Assembly (NCBI RefSeq): GCF_021155765.1
Contig: NC_060109.1
Location: forward strand, 6,478,001 to 6,542,000
Reading direction: 5' to 3'
Length of the DNA: 64,000 bases
From: Diprion similis
Taxonomy: Eukaryota; Arthropoda; Insecta; Hymenoptera; Diprionidae
The notes under the pieces were generated by a model. That model did no database searches and was not told the origin of the DNA. It saw nothing but the letters and a program-made list of their open reading frames with translations. The position numbers and the translations under genes were made by a program. Numbering within the stretch: position 1 is the stretch's first letter; the number at the start of each line of letters is the position of its first letter. Positions 1 through 11,153 of this stretch are shown here, piece by piece.

Positions 1-1140
1 GTCTGCACCTTATGTGCCAGTCACTTGGGCAAAGACAGTTGAACAAAGTACAGCCCAGAGAGAATTTCCAGAAATTTGGGAAATTGCTTTCCCTTTCTTG
101 CAAGAGGCGTCCTTACTTCAGGTGATGCTTCAGTTGAACACGAATGGCCAAACAACTAGAGTACACTCATTAAAAAGGTCATCAACTCAGAACTTCCATT
201 CAGAACTTAATCATTATATATTTCAAACGAACATTTACTGAACTGTATCACCATATTCAATTTCAGAATTTATGCAAAAAATAATTACTTTAAACAAGAG
301 TGGAATGGCAACCCTAGGAATTTCGAAGTATAAATTCTTAAGACCTCAGCGACCACGAACTTTAAACAGCGACAGTTGTAACATTGGCTCGTAAAATATA
401 AAATACGGGATTTCCGGTCACATACGTTTTCGAAAATCAACTTTTTAACGTGTTCCAAGTTGTTCCAGGCAGTCAACAATATCGCTGTATGATCTTAGAA
501 ACAGCTTGATAACATTTTTTTGAATGAGACGGTCTTACATACGAATAATAAGCGTGAAATATTTTGCCATCCCATTTGATTCCAACGCTTGCTTCAGCCA
601 GAAAAAATTTGGCTTTTCATTTTTGAGTCGCTATATCTTTATTTCTCTTTATCAAAAATAACCCCAAATCGGAACAGTAGTCTTAGTCAACGCAGTAGTG
701 TCAGATTGGTTTCGGCGTCTTTTATTTTTTTTCCTTATTTCGTTGCGTTCAATACAATGCAGTACGGAGCACCACAATGGTAACCGCTCTTTGCGTTATC
801 CAGAGCAGACGACGTGGACGTAGCGGATTTCCTGCTCCTTTCCTTTTTATTTTCATTTTTCTATGTAATTTCTGCATTTTCCTAATGCATTTAATTTCCG
901 TACTTTATTGGAATTTTCGGTAAGTTTTTGAATCTAATTTTATTCCTTAATTATTCTATCATATTCTAAAAATTTTCGGATTTTGAGAATTGTGTGAATT
1001 TTTGAAATTTTTTCATTACGTATATGCACGGAGTGCTTGGGCTCTGTTACGACTTCAGCCCAGAACCTCTTGGCTGCTAGTACCCGCTGTCAGTTTCAGC
1101 TACATGAGCCTTACACACTTGGTGTGGAAGACGTCACTTA
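1..1140. other. AT-rich stretch without recognisable gene
   Basis: Only short open frames with no recognisable motif or domain. I see no repeat pair, tRNA or transposon end. Probably intergenic or old decayed repeat. Confidence 0.5.
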
Positions 1141-1240
1141 TAACGGGAGTAGTTTTCATCAGGTCATCTCCCTCGCGTGACCAATTTAATAAAAGATAAA
1201 GGAAAAACAGGAGTAGTTTTCGTCAGGTTATCCCTGTGAC
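1141..1240. repeat. Minisatellite, about 1.5 units of 64 bp
   Basis: The phrase GGAGTAGTTTTC recurs 64 bp later (1146 and 1210), each time followed by a GTCAGGT-type segment. The first unit also has a CCTCGCGTGACC block. A close relative of the same unit lies at 1941-2021 inside the neighbouring transposase relic, so this is one repeat family at two nearby sites. Confidence 0.7.
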
Positions 1241-1866
1241 AGGAAAATAAAACCCTTCCTCGGCGTCAAAACTCGAATTGACTCCTCGAGAACTCGATCA
1301 ACCCCGAACCTCTATAATCGACACTAACCCTATTAGACTAAATATGACGCTCTACGAGGAAAGACTCACATTGTACATAACATAAGCACTTCTGTCGTAC
1401 ACGTTGTCGCAGATCGGCAACTAAGCGAAGACGCTAGATCGACGCAAGCCGGCTGCGCATAATTTACACCTTTACCTGTGAGTAGTCCTCGAGGAGTCTT
1501 TGCCTCGCTCAGTTGATTTCGACATACTATATACATAATTGTTCTGTGGAATCGTTTTGACCGTCTGTCGTCGATCAATTGGGATATTTCATCCGGTTTT
1601 GTCAAGTAGTGAGTAAATAAATTTATATACCTCCGCCTATACGCTTTTCTATGGTCTTGCAATTGCTTTTGATCCTCCACGTATCCTCCCTATGTTGTCT
1701 CTTCCATTTCAATAATCGAGCTAGTCGAGTTCTTTGTTTAATTATTTATTCATAAATGTCCGTATTTTGAAAGGAAATCTAGGTATTAGTTCCTCAAACT
1801 AATTGGCGCCCAACAAATTTATATATCCAATTAATTGATTAGCCTAGAGCCCTGTCAGCCGACGGA
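1241..1866 (+). other. Possible LTR remnant ending at a PBS-like motif
   Basis: No gene. TGGCGCCCAAC at 1804-1814 resembles a lysine-tRNA primer-binding site, and a near match (GGCGCCCAAC) lies at 21692-21701. The upstream bases could be an LTR, but I found no second LTR and no internal coding region, so this is a weak call. Confidence 0.25.
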
Positions 1867-4800
1867 TCACGGCCGCGGCAGGTGGTGTGTATTTTGTTTA
1901 ATATTCATCAAATTGTCTTTGTCAAAAAAATACACCGTCTCATCCCCCTCGCGTGACCAATTTGATAAAAGATGAAGGAAAACGGGAGTAGTCTTCGTCA
2001 GGTCATCCCTCTCGCGTGACCAAAATTTCACCTTACACTTTACACATCGTTTGCGTATCACATCACTGTGCATCACAATTCCTGACAGAATGTATCGTCT
2101 TCCTTGTAGCTCTATCGTTCCGGGAAACTCATCCACCGAAAGCTCGTTATTTAACATGTATTCACGCTCTATAAATAATTGTGATCCATAGGTAACTGCT
2201 GCTTCGCATATTCGTCCACAACATGAATTTGACTCCGTGCCTTGCAATAATGCTTTTGCTAATTTCGCAAAACCATCCTCCTCCAACCCGTTGAAATCTA
2301 GAGGCGCTATTATTTTTTTCCCCATATCGCGAGAAGATTTGCACGTTTTACATTCTACCACTTTCGTTTAACTGCAATCAGAATCAGACAAAAACACATA
2401 TTCACAGATATTAGCAATGTTCGAGAGTGCATCTACTTTGATCACACGAGGTGTTCTTTGGGGTTGAACAAAGCATTCTATCTGCCTTAAAATGTGAGCT
2501 CTCATTTTATACACCTCAGTAGGTCCGCTTGTCAAAAAAGGCCTTAACAAAATTCGAAGCATCGCTTTTAGCAGCATTGATAACCTCACGAAATCGATCA
2601 TTTCTGCATGCTGATGCCATAAATTTTCATTATACTATCGAATCCACATGTATTCAGCACGATTATTTTTAAATTCTTGTCCGGTATCATGGGACACGAA
2701 TTTCCATCCCGCAACAAGCCGATGCTCAGCCGTTTTTTATTTAATCCAGATACACCCCAATCCGGGCGTGGATCAAGGTAAGTTCTTTTTATTTTTTTCG
2801 GCTCGTTTCTATTTCACCAATTTTGCTCCACAGCCAATTCACAAATCTTCGAATCTTCAGTTGCATCCATACTTGACCTTGAAATTATTGAGTCCGAGAT
2901 TGTATCCACTAAGTCAGCTGTAGTCGCTGCAAGATCTCTATTTGCATTTGGCTCATTAGTGTAATCAATAAAAATCTTACTGCCAGTTTGAATTTCGGAT
3001 TGATGAGTTTTTAAACTGGACTGACTGTCAGCTTCCTCATTCGTGTCGGGGTATTTGTTGTCGTCATTGCTTACGGTAGTACGTGAACTGTCTACATAAA
3101 ATAAATGAGTGTTAACATTTTCTGGTCTTCGTACATTATCCGCAGCAACGGCCAGTTTTGCCCTTCCAGAAAATGATCATATATGTGCGTCAAAAATTTG
3201 TCAATACGCATAGGGCGATTGTTATTTCTGAGCAGGCGATGCTTCAAATCGTTAAATTCTACCTCTACTGCCGATGAGCTGGCGTTTATTTCTCCATAAT
3301 GAAATTTGGAAATCATTACTCCCATATAAACCGGGAAATATGGGAGCATATATTTAATTTTCTGTGCCAGTGCTGGACAATAGTACGGGTTTATATCAAC
3401 CCCGACTGGCGCTGTGCGCGTAGTATCCATGCAGTCTTGGAAAAATTGATGAGCCCATGTATCAATGGCAAAAGCGTTCGTTGGCCAGTTCTCAGTTTTA
3501 TCATTGTTTTGCTCTTGACCATTTTTTGATTTGACCGTTTCGTCAGTGTAAAGTTCGCTCAAATCTGGCATTGATTTAATCAGCTTAGTCAAAGAAACCC
3601 GAGCTTTCTCAGCCAGACTGACAGAGCCATCTTCAGTTTGTCCAGTTCCTCGGCTGGAGCATAGGACAATCGTTAACTCGATAGTGCTTTTGAAATGATC
3701 AAACTCTACTTCTTTGGTTCACGAAACACATTACCATGATGTAAAAAGTTTTAACACCGTGCAACGGTGAAGCAAATAATTTCCAGCGAGTCACGAAAGC
3801 AACATAATGCGAAATGTCTAATCTTACAAAGCAAGCAGGTAGACTTTCTGCAGCTGCATCATTAAGAACCCCCAAGCATTTGGACAAATAATCACGTTGA
3901 TCCTTGCAATCGCCAAAAGCTCTTACTATTGAACCCATCAGGGCTTTATCGAAATCGCAAACGACTTCACGCGGACGTGAAAAGTTGGCTTTGTGCGTAC
4001 TACCAATTCTTAAAATCTCGAAAAGCCAATACTGTATCGCATTGGTATTCTGCGCAGCACTTAACATTTGAAAGACTGGCATTTTTGAAGTCCCAGTGTC
4101 GCAAACAATTTGGTAGAGGTAAATGTAGGCAAACAACTCAGAGTTTGGTTGTTTAAGTTTTTTAATGAGTGAACCAGTAGCATCTACGAAAACAAGATGA
4201 GAATGCGTTAAATCTATCGCTATTTGTTCCCGCGTCCAATAGTGTACAAACAATGGGTCAAGTCCAATTCCGTGAATGGTTCCCGCGTGTTGTTCGTATT
4301 TCATTTTATAAATACTGTCCAATGGATTTAGGCCTTGGGTTATCCCGAGCATCTTATCTTTTCTCTCTTGTTTTGCTTTACGCAAAGTATTTATATGAGG
4401 TAAGTGAGGTGGTTTATCATCGCCAAACTCCATAACTCGATCGGCTTCATTTCACCGCCAAATACACGGCAACTGATTGCCCTCCGCTAGAATTTTGAAC
4501 ACTTCTATCCTCCGTTGGCCTTTAAGTTGCCTCTTTTTCTTATGCTCCATAATTGGATCGAAGTTTTGCACAGAACATTCCATGACCACGGCAGAATTCG
4601 GCATTGGTTTGTTTATTACACACCTGAAAACTGACAGCCACATTCCTTGCATAACCCTATCACAGTTATATACATGCCAGTCCCAGACTGTTTGCATCGC
4701 TTAAAAGAAATCGCACAAGGCAGTTTCGTTTCATCATGAAACGCTTTATTCAGTTGATCCGTCCTGATTTTACGCTTCAACGTACCGTACTTCCTTGAAC

Positions 4801-5173
4801 GACGCAAACTATTCGAATAAATAACCTCCTCTGGATCCATAGTCACCCATGTCTTATGGGAAAACTCAATTTTAAATTCTAATAATTTTTCGAGGCTAGT
4901 ATTGCTATAATCCAAAGAAATATCTTGTTTCGAATCTACAAAGAAGCCGCTGGTCGAAATGCCATGAAATTGCAAAATCTTAGACAGTACATTGTATCGG
5001 TTGTTTTGGATCATGACATGTATGTATTTGGGTTTAATTGCATTATTGAGTAGATCGCTGACGGTTTGATAAATATTTGAACTTGGTGGAGCAGGCTTTC
5101 CATATTCATCGACTACGTCTTTGAAATCTAGAGACAGAATCACATTCAAAAGATTTTCGACATAGTTCGCCAT
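1867..5173 (-). pseudogene. Mutator/NOF-like transposase relic
   Basis: This resembles the MULE transposases of the NOF (Foldback-associated) group. Reading 5173 to 1867, the N-terminal part carries a CKECGC zinc-binding segment. The core has an aspartate in VFVDATG (near 4180), a second in VVCDFDKAL (near 3950), and an acidic SSSAVEVEFNDLKHRL block (near 3260) that fits the last acidic residue of a DDE/RNase H fold. The C-terminal part has two CxxC-like segments (1867-2361). It is broken by frameshifts near 4620 and 3715 and an in-frame TGA near 4453, with further loss between 2360 and 3090. A 63-bp repeat unit is inserted in frame at 1941-2021. I could not define TIRs. The start is the ATG opening MANYVE. 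The family call is from recognition and was not searched. Confidence 0.7.
1941..2021. repeat. 63-bp minisatellite unit inside transposase frame
   Basis: CGCGTGACC occurs at 1950 and again 63 bp later at 2013. The intervening segment matches the minisatellite at 1141-1240. In the minus-strand protein the residues WSRE are repeated 21 codons apart, so the frame is preserved through the insertion. Confidence 0.7.
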
Positions 5174-5715
5174 CTTGTAATTAATTCGTATGCATATATA
5201 CGCAAGGTTATACAATACAAAAAATTTAAATATAGATACACAATAACGCAGTTGGCAGGATTATTGATGAATTACGAATACTACATGTGAGGACTCAATC
5301 ACTCAAGCGTCGTAAGGAGCAGAATACAAAAGATGTTGCTTGGATGCGTTTGTCAGTGGTCGAGATGGTGAGCTTGGCGCTGCTAGCATATAATTGAACG
5401 TGAAGTAAGCCCACTACTCTGCAATCTCTCCCCACTACCCGACCGCAGAACCCAGCACAAGCGCCAGACAAGAATTCGCCCCCACTACCGCACCTCTTCC
5501 ACTACACGAAAACAGAATCCAGCGCCACGCTTCATCGAGCAGGCAGTTGATTGCAACTTTGTTCGTCGCTGTTTAACGCGCTCACTGCGATTTGATATGA
5601 ATGCAAGAAAGTAATATTTTGAGAGGGTATTTGCTTTTTCTAAGCTGAATATAATGCCTCATTTTTTAATTTTGCTGACAAAACTATCCGATTGATTAAA
5701 TTCGAGCTTTACACA
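5174..5715. other. Gene-free flank of the MULE relic
   Basis: No coding signal. It includes a C-rich, T-poor stretch (about 5400-5530) with repeated CCCACTAC and CAGAA words, possibly the subterminal region of the MULE, but no inverted partner was found near 1.2-1.9 kb. Confidence 0.4.
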
Positions 5716-5759
5716 TACCGGGACTATCTCTAGAAACTAAACAGGAACTGCGCATGCGC
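5716..5759 (+). repeat. Left TIR of the 2.7-kb element
   Basis: TACCGGGACTATCTCTAG opens the repeat and it ends in the palindromic GCGCATGCGC. It pairs with 8374-8417 with three mismatches and no gap. Confidence 0.85.
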
Positions 5760-8373
5760 GAATTTAAATCCGCCGTCCGTGCAGTCTGGCCACTCCGAGA
5801 CCCTGCTGTCAAACTCTGTTTCTGTCGGCGATGTAGTTCACATGCATTTTTGAGGTTAGAATATCAAGTCACTGAGATAGTCACTCGGAAAGGCTTGGGA
5901 AGCATTTGTTATTGAGAATTGATTGTTCAAAGAACGGTGGGAATTTAATGCTGATGCTCTTTGAAAATTCGTCCTATTCGATTGAAACAAGAAATCTGTT
6001 CAAATGTTGGGTGCTTGGAAGAAACGAAGCAGGTAGGTGGGGACAATTTATTCAATCATTTTCATTACTTCATACATTAAGAATAACAATGAAATTTTTT
6101 TCTTTCAACAGAAAATACAGCCAAAATAATAGCATCTCTGCTGTTCGCTGATGTCTTCTCTTCCCATCATTCAATTCATGACACATGCAGAGATCATCGG
6201 CCACTTTTGTTGGTTGGAAAAGGAAGTTGTAGATCTTACGGTTTCTTTTAATTTCAAATCTAATCTAAAAAAATCTAATCCGAAGAGTAAAACTCAGAAA
6301 AATTCTGTGACACAAGTTAAAAATCAACATTTTCAAAATGTGCCTCAGTGTCACAATTAACTTTAAGGATAATCATGTTTTAGAGTAATGTTCAGAACAT
6401 TCATATGAAAATATTGACTTATCGGGTTCAACATTGTACCCCTTGTTCCTTTGAAACAAATGAATATCTAATTTTCACTGAAGTTCATGAAAATATTTAC
6501 TTAAACCTAAATCCAATACAATATCTTGTTCATAGTGCTCCGAACATCATGCAGTAACATGAATATCCGGAAGGAATCCCTCTGTCGCAGAAACCGTTAT
6601 AAGGTTCTTTGTTTTTAACTTGTGCCACTAGATAACTTTTGCATTGCAGATTCCATTTCCAATCTTAGGATGAGATTTTTTGTTTCGAACAGTGTTAACA
6701 TGGGATGCAGAATTAATTGTAATAAATGGAGATTCACAAACTCTCAGTTTCAATGAAGGACCATTGTAAGAGTATAAAATTGAATCTGGTTTCAAGCTTT
6801 CAATAAGTTACCGGATGACTCCCTGATGAAGATTCATCATCAAAAAGTCAGCCAGCAAGTAAGTCCTATTGTAGACAAAGTGATCATTTGTAACGTGTAC
6901 TAGTAAGTGAATGCATTCCTTAGACCTTACCGGGGTTGAACGAGGCTCAAGCACGGATGATAGCTGCAACTAGCTAGTCAGATGATACTGTCGATTAATA
7001 TTGACTTTAGAGACATTTTCAACTGAAGTTATCCAACATTTTTAGATTGAGATTGGTTCAGTTTACACATCAAAATTCATCCTTGGAATCTGATTTAACA
7101 CTTGAAACACTATTCATTTGAATTGAATACCAAGAGAGTGAAAAATAAAATATCAAAACTGCCGAAAATAAAATTTGAAAAATAATGCGGGCCAATAATA
7201 CTGCTTGGATTACAATGGTGCACGGAATGATTGCTCTGTAAAATTAGTTAGCAGCAATTGTTGAATAACCAACTTATTACTATTGGCTCGATAGATCTAA
7301 AATAATGGAATATTCAAACACCATGATCTGTAGCGTGTCGTGCTCTTCAATTTTGCCACGACTGATGTTCAGAAGGTGGCGATGACCAGAAGAAATTCCT
7401 TCGGATACCTGTTGTCTAATGGAACAACGGAACAACCAGGTTCGATGGTTGGAACGATGGCACCAATCGAGAAACTAGGGTCCTAGCCACCAAAACGTTT
7501 TGACCATCAGGTAAGGTATGATTTTCATCATATTATCCAAACTTGAAACTTTAAGTATGTCAGAACAAACGAATTTTATCATTGATTACATGTGAAAATA
7601 TTGTAATATGCAAATATCATAGTATTAGAAATTTACTCACACGCTTCGACGCCTGACAACTTTAGTCTCGCTTCGATGATGTTTGTTTCCCACCTGAAAA
7701 TATTAAAAGATATTATTATCAGACAAGAGCTTCTAATTTTTTGGATACCACTAATTTTCAATAAATTGCGACAGAAAAACGAATTGCTACTTTTTGTACT
7801 CCTAAGCTTTGTGTTTCAAGATACACTATTTCTTTTATTCCTTGTTACTGATTTTATTTAAATATTTCATGTTCATCGGCACTGATTACTGGCTTCCGGA
7901 GCACTGCACTGTAACAACTCTACTCTGGAGCAATCTTCTACTGGGTTTCAACAATCCATTCATTTTTAATTTCATGTAAATAAAGAATCTGTTTAAAATA
8001 AACAATATTTTTACTTACCTGCCTCAGTTTGCCTAGACTCCCACTCGTTGATAACGTTCCACATTTAATTTCAGATTTCTTCTTTCAATAAATAACTGAT
8101 CCAATTTCTGTAGCTTTTGATATTTGTTTCTCCATTGACGCCTTTATTGTGTCGATTAAATATCTTCTAATATCAACTACGGTATTGCTGAATGACACTT
8201 TTCTTAGAAAATTCACGATCAGTAGGAATAAATATTAACATAACCTCAATACGCTACTTTACGCGCGAGAAATTCAGAGCCTTGTCACATTTCGTGTACG
8301 TTGGTCGCCTTGGTTAGCTGACGAAAATTACTCCGCGGGGCAATTTCGCTGACCAATGAAATTGAATCATTTG

Positions 8374-8417
8374 GCGCATGCGCAGTTTCTGTTGAGTTTC
8401 TAGAGATGGTCCCGGTA
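8374..8417 (-). repeat. Right TIR of the 2.7-kb element
   Basis: Reverse complement of 5716-5759, 41 of 44 positions identical. Similarity stops at the GCGCATGCGC inner edge. Confidence 0.85.
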
Positions 8418-9940
8418 TATTATTTGTGTATTTAGACAATTACACAATTTTTTCAATAATTTTCTTGCAACAGGACGCCTGCTACCCGAAATATGTACAT
8501 TGAAATGTCATCGACCAGATAGTTACCTTAGTAAAAACTCTCAAATAAGACATTATTTTCAGCTCAAAAAGAAAATCCCCCCTTAATGTAAGACAAATCA
8601 TGAAGTTATGTATTCCGTACATGTATACGTATTTAACTGTATAACAGAACTGCATTATTAAACCTTCTGTACTTAGCAAACATATAAAATTGCAGAGATC
8701 ACAAAATGGCAGATTATATTGGAGGAGGTGTAATGACGGTGATTGCTCTTCAAAATATGACTATTGCATTAAAACATATCAGATTCTCAGAAGACAATAT
8801 TTTCAAAGAATCGCCTAAGTTCGGAGTTACCTCGATTTGAGGTAATGAATTATCGTATGAGGTGTGGTGAATTATATTCGATTTGCAGGAAATACGAAAA
8901 ACGAATTTGAATGGTCAGATCTGGAATTACACTTAAAATAATAATGAACGACACACATGTGTAAGAGGTGAATTTTTATGAGTTGAAGGAAAATTAAGTT
9001 GAATTAAGAAGAATACTTCGTATGAAACGAGATAAATCGGAATAATAAAATACTGACTGGGATTAGAGTGAATTAAATTAAAAAATTAACTTCAATTTAA
9101 AAAATTACTTCGAATGCAGATCATAAAGTTACAATAACCGGAAATATTAAAATTAAATAGAAGTAATCGGATATGAACTTAAATTGGAATAAATTATTAT
9201 ACCATTACAGAAATTTGCAATAAGTGAATTTGAAGAAATTATATTGAATTAAAAAACTTATTTTGAATGAGAGAATACTAATTCGGATTACAGGCATTAA
9301 TTCACATGCATCCAACCCAAAAAATTATTGTTCAAAAAAATCTTGAGTTGTTTCCCCCTTGATTCCGCTGAATAAACGAGGGTGATTAGCCCTAAGATGT
9401 CATTTTGGCCAGGAATATCTGTGAAACATGGAAAAGCAGCCTTCAAAAATGATGACAATTTTTTATTCGACTGTCGCACGGAATACGGGTGACTATGTGG
9501 ATCCATAAATACATAATTGATTCTGATAATTTTAGTCATCCCAAAAGGTACGTTAAAGCATAAAATGTGGAGGCATCAGCTATGTAATTCTGTCGTCATA
9601 ATAGGTTTAATCAGTTAAAACTGCAAAAGAGTTTTCAGTAGATATTAAATACCCTTTGAGAACAACGCTTATTACAACTAAAAAAACTAAAACACGTTGA
9701 AAAGTGACATTTCAAAAACGTAGACAACTGCAAACGCTAAATTTCGAATTTTATATTGTAACGTGGCATTTTTTTTTTGTGATGCTCGTTACCAGTAGCT
9801 CCCCGAACCTTAGGTGGGACTCTAACAAGGGATTTCGCGACAAGAATGATTATCTAAAGAGCGCCAGGACAAGGGTCACGCATCCGAAACTCTGAGAGAG
9901 GACACTTTACAGGCTAGCGAGTTAAGTATTACAGGTTCTT
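8418..9940. other. AT-rich gene-free stretch
   Basis: Very AT-rich with many GAATTAA/AATTAAA words and no open frame of note. Nothing recognised. Confidence 0.5.
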
Positions 9941-11153
9941 TTGTTTATTTTTTTTTTTCGAGCATATACGACACCAAACAGGGAAATGGACGACGAATCC
10001 GACCACCTCGAGACCGTCACGACGGAGGACCTCGACGGAGGGTGCATCACGAGCGGAGGGTCTCACACGAGGCTACGGAGGGAGCGCCAACGTAGAGCTC
10101 TGCCCCGAGGGAAACCGAGACGGACGAGATTCCCGCTGTTGGCCAGCGAACCGTAGCCTACCTTCCTTGCGACACACCATCCCGTCGACAACCGCACAAT
10201 CCACACGTCATTGGCGACGGCGGAGAACCTGGGAGACGGACGGCCAATCAGCGACCCGCGACAGCGGAAACCTACGTTAGCGATAAGCTAGATTTAAGAA
10301 TTGCGTAACCGACCACCCAATGGAATGCGAGGAATTTCGAAAACGAGGAGGCTAAGCTGGAATTCCGGCTCCGCGTGGCGGAAGCCCGACACTTACGTCC
10401 TGGTGCTGAATCTAGCGAAGGCTGCGAAAATTTTGTGAAGATAGTTTTTTTGGGTTATTGAGAGAGTTGAGCGATTGGTGTTAAAATTTTGGGATTCGCG
10501 GAAGACGGGACCATTGTCCAATTATCGTGACGGAGATTTTTCTGGTCTGGATTCATTGCGGTAAGCGCTATCGCTTCTTTGCGGACAAATTTCGACAACG
10601 GTTTAGGTCGGCGCACCGGGTAACGGTTGGCCATGTTTAATTGCGTCAAACAATACTCGAAATTCGTTTGCCGATTTCCTTGGTTGGTGGCCGGAGCTTG
10701 ATTTTGTTTTTTTGCGATAACGTATCGAGTCAATTTTGGCTATTGTACATGTTGAGTAGAGTCATTCGTTTCGTTATTTGCGAGCAGCCCAAATTCCGCT
10801 GCACAGGGTCAAGTCGCGTTCGCGTGTTCAGAAAGTGTCACCTCTCGTGTAGGTCGCGTATCGCTAAGTGTGAGCGCTCTGTTTGGCTGGGTTATTATTT
10901 CTAGTTTCCTTGTTTGATTTGTTTCGGAAGATAGTGAAGTTTCGGATGCGTCGCGATTAATCGCTTCTATTTAAGTTGTTAAGGTAGTTCTATCGGTACA
11001 CGTATGAGCCAAAAGTTTAGCCCGCTCCGTGTAGTTACATCCTATTTCTAGATTTCGCGGTAGGGCAAAAACTTTGAACAGAGACTGTACGCCTCTACAC
11101 GGAACTGTTATATATGAACGAGCTCTCACACGTAAACACATAGCGGCACTGAA
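9941..11153. other. GC-rich island, possible retroelement leader
   Basis: Composition shifts sharply to GC-rich at about 9960-10420. TTGGCGACGGCG at 10211-10222 looks like a primer-binding site, and a short plus-strand open frame (9965-10156) encodes an Arg-rich tail. No gag, protease or RT motif follows, so I do not call a gene. A CCAAT box sits near 10240. Confidence 0.25.

Larger units (their letters stand above)
5716..8417. mobile_element. 2.7-kb TIR element of unknown family
   Basis: Defined by 44-bp terminal inverted repeats that agree at 41 of 44 positions, beginning TACCGGGAC and ending GCGCATGCGC. If the outer TA on both sides is the target duplication, the core is 5718-8415. The interior is AT-rich, with two short plus-strand open frames (5906-6151 and 6151-6360) that match nothing I recognise. 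Probably a non-autonomous DNA transposon. Confidence 0.72.

Noticed and set aside
5906-6360. Two adjacent small frames inside the 2.7-kb TIR element as transposase exons
   Set aside because: No transposase motif, low-complexity content and no splice evidence.
9965-10156. Small Arg-rich protein gene
   Set aside because: Only a short frame in a GC-rich island with no recognised domain; may be retroelement leader.
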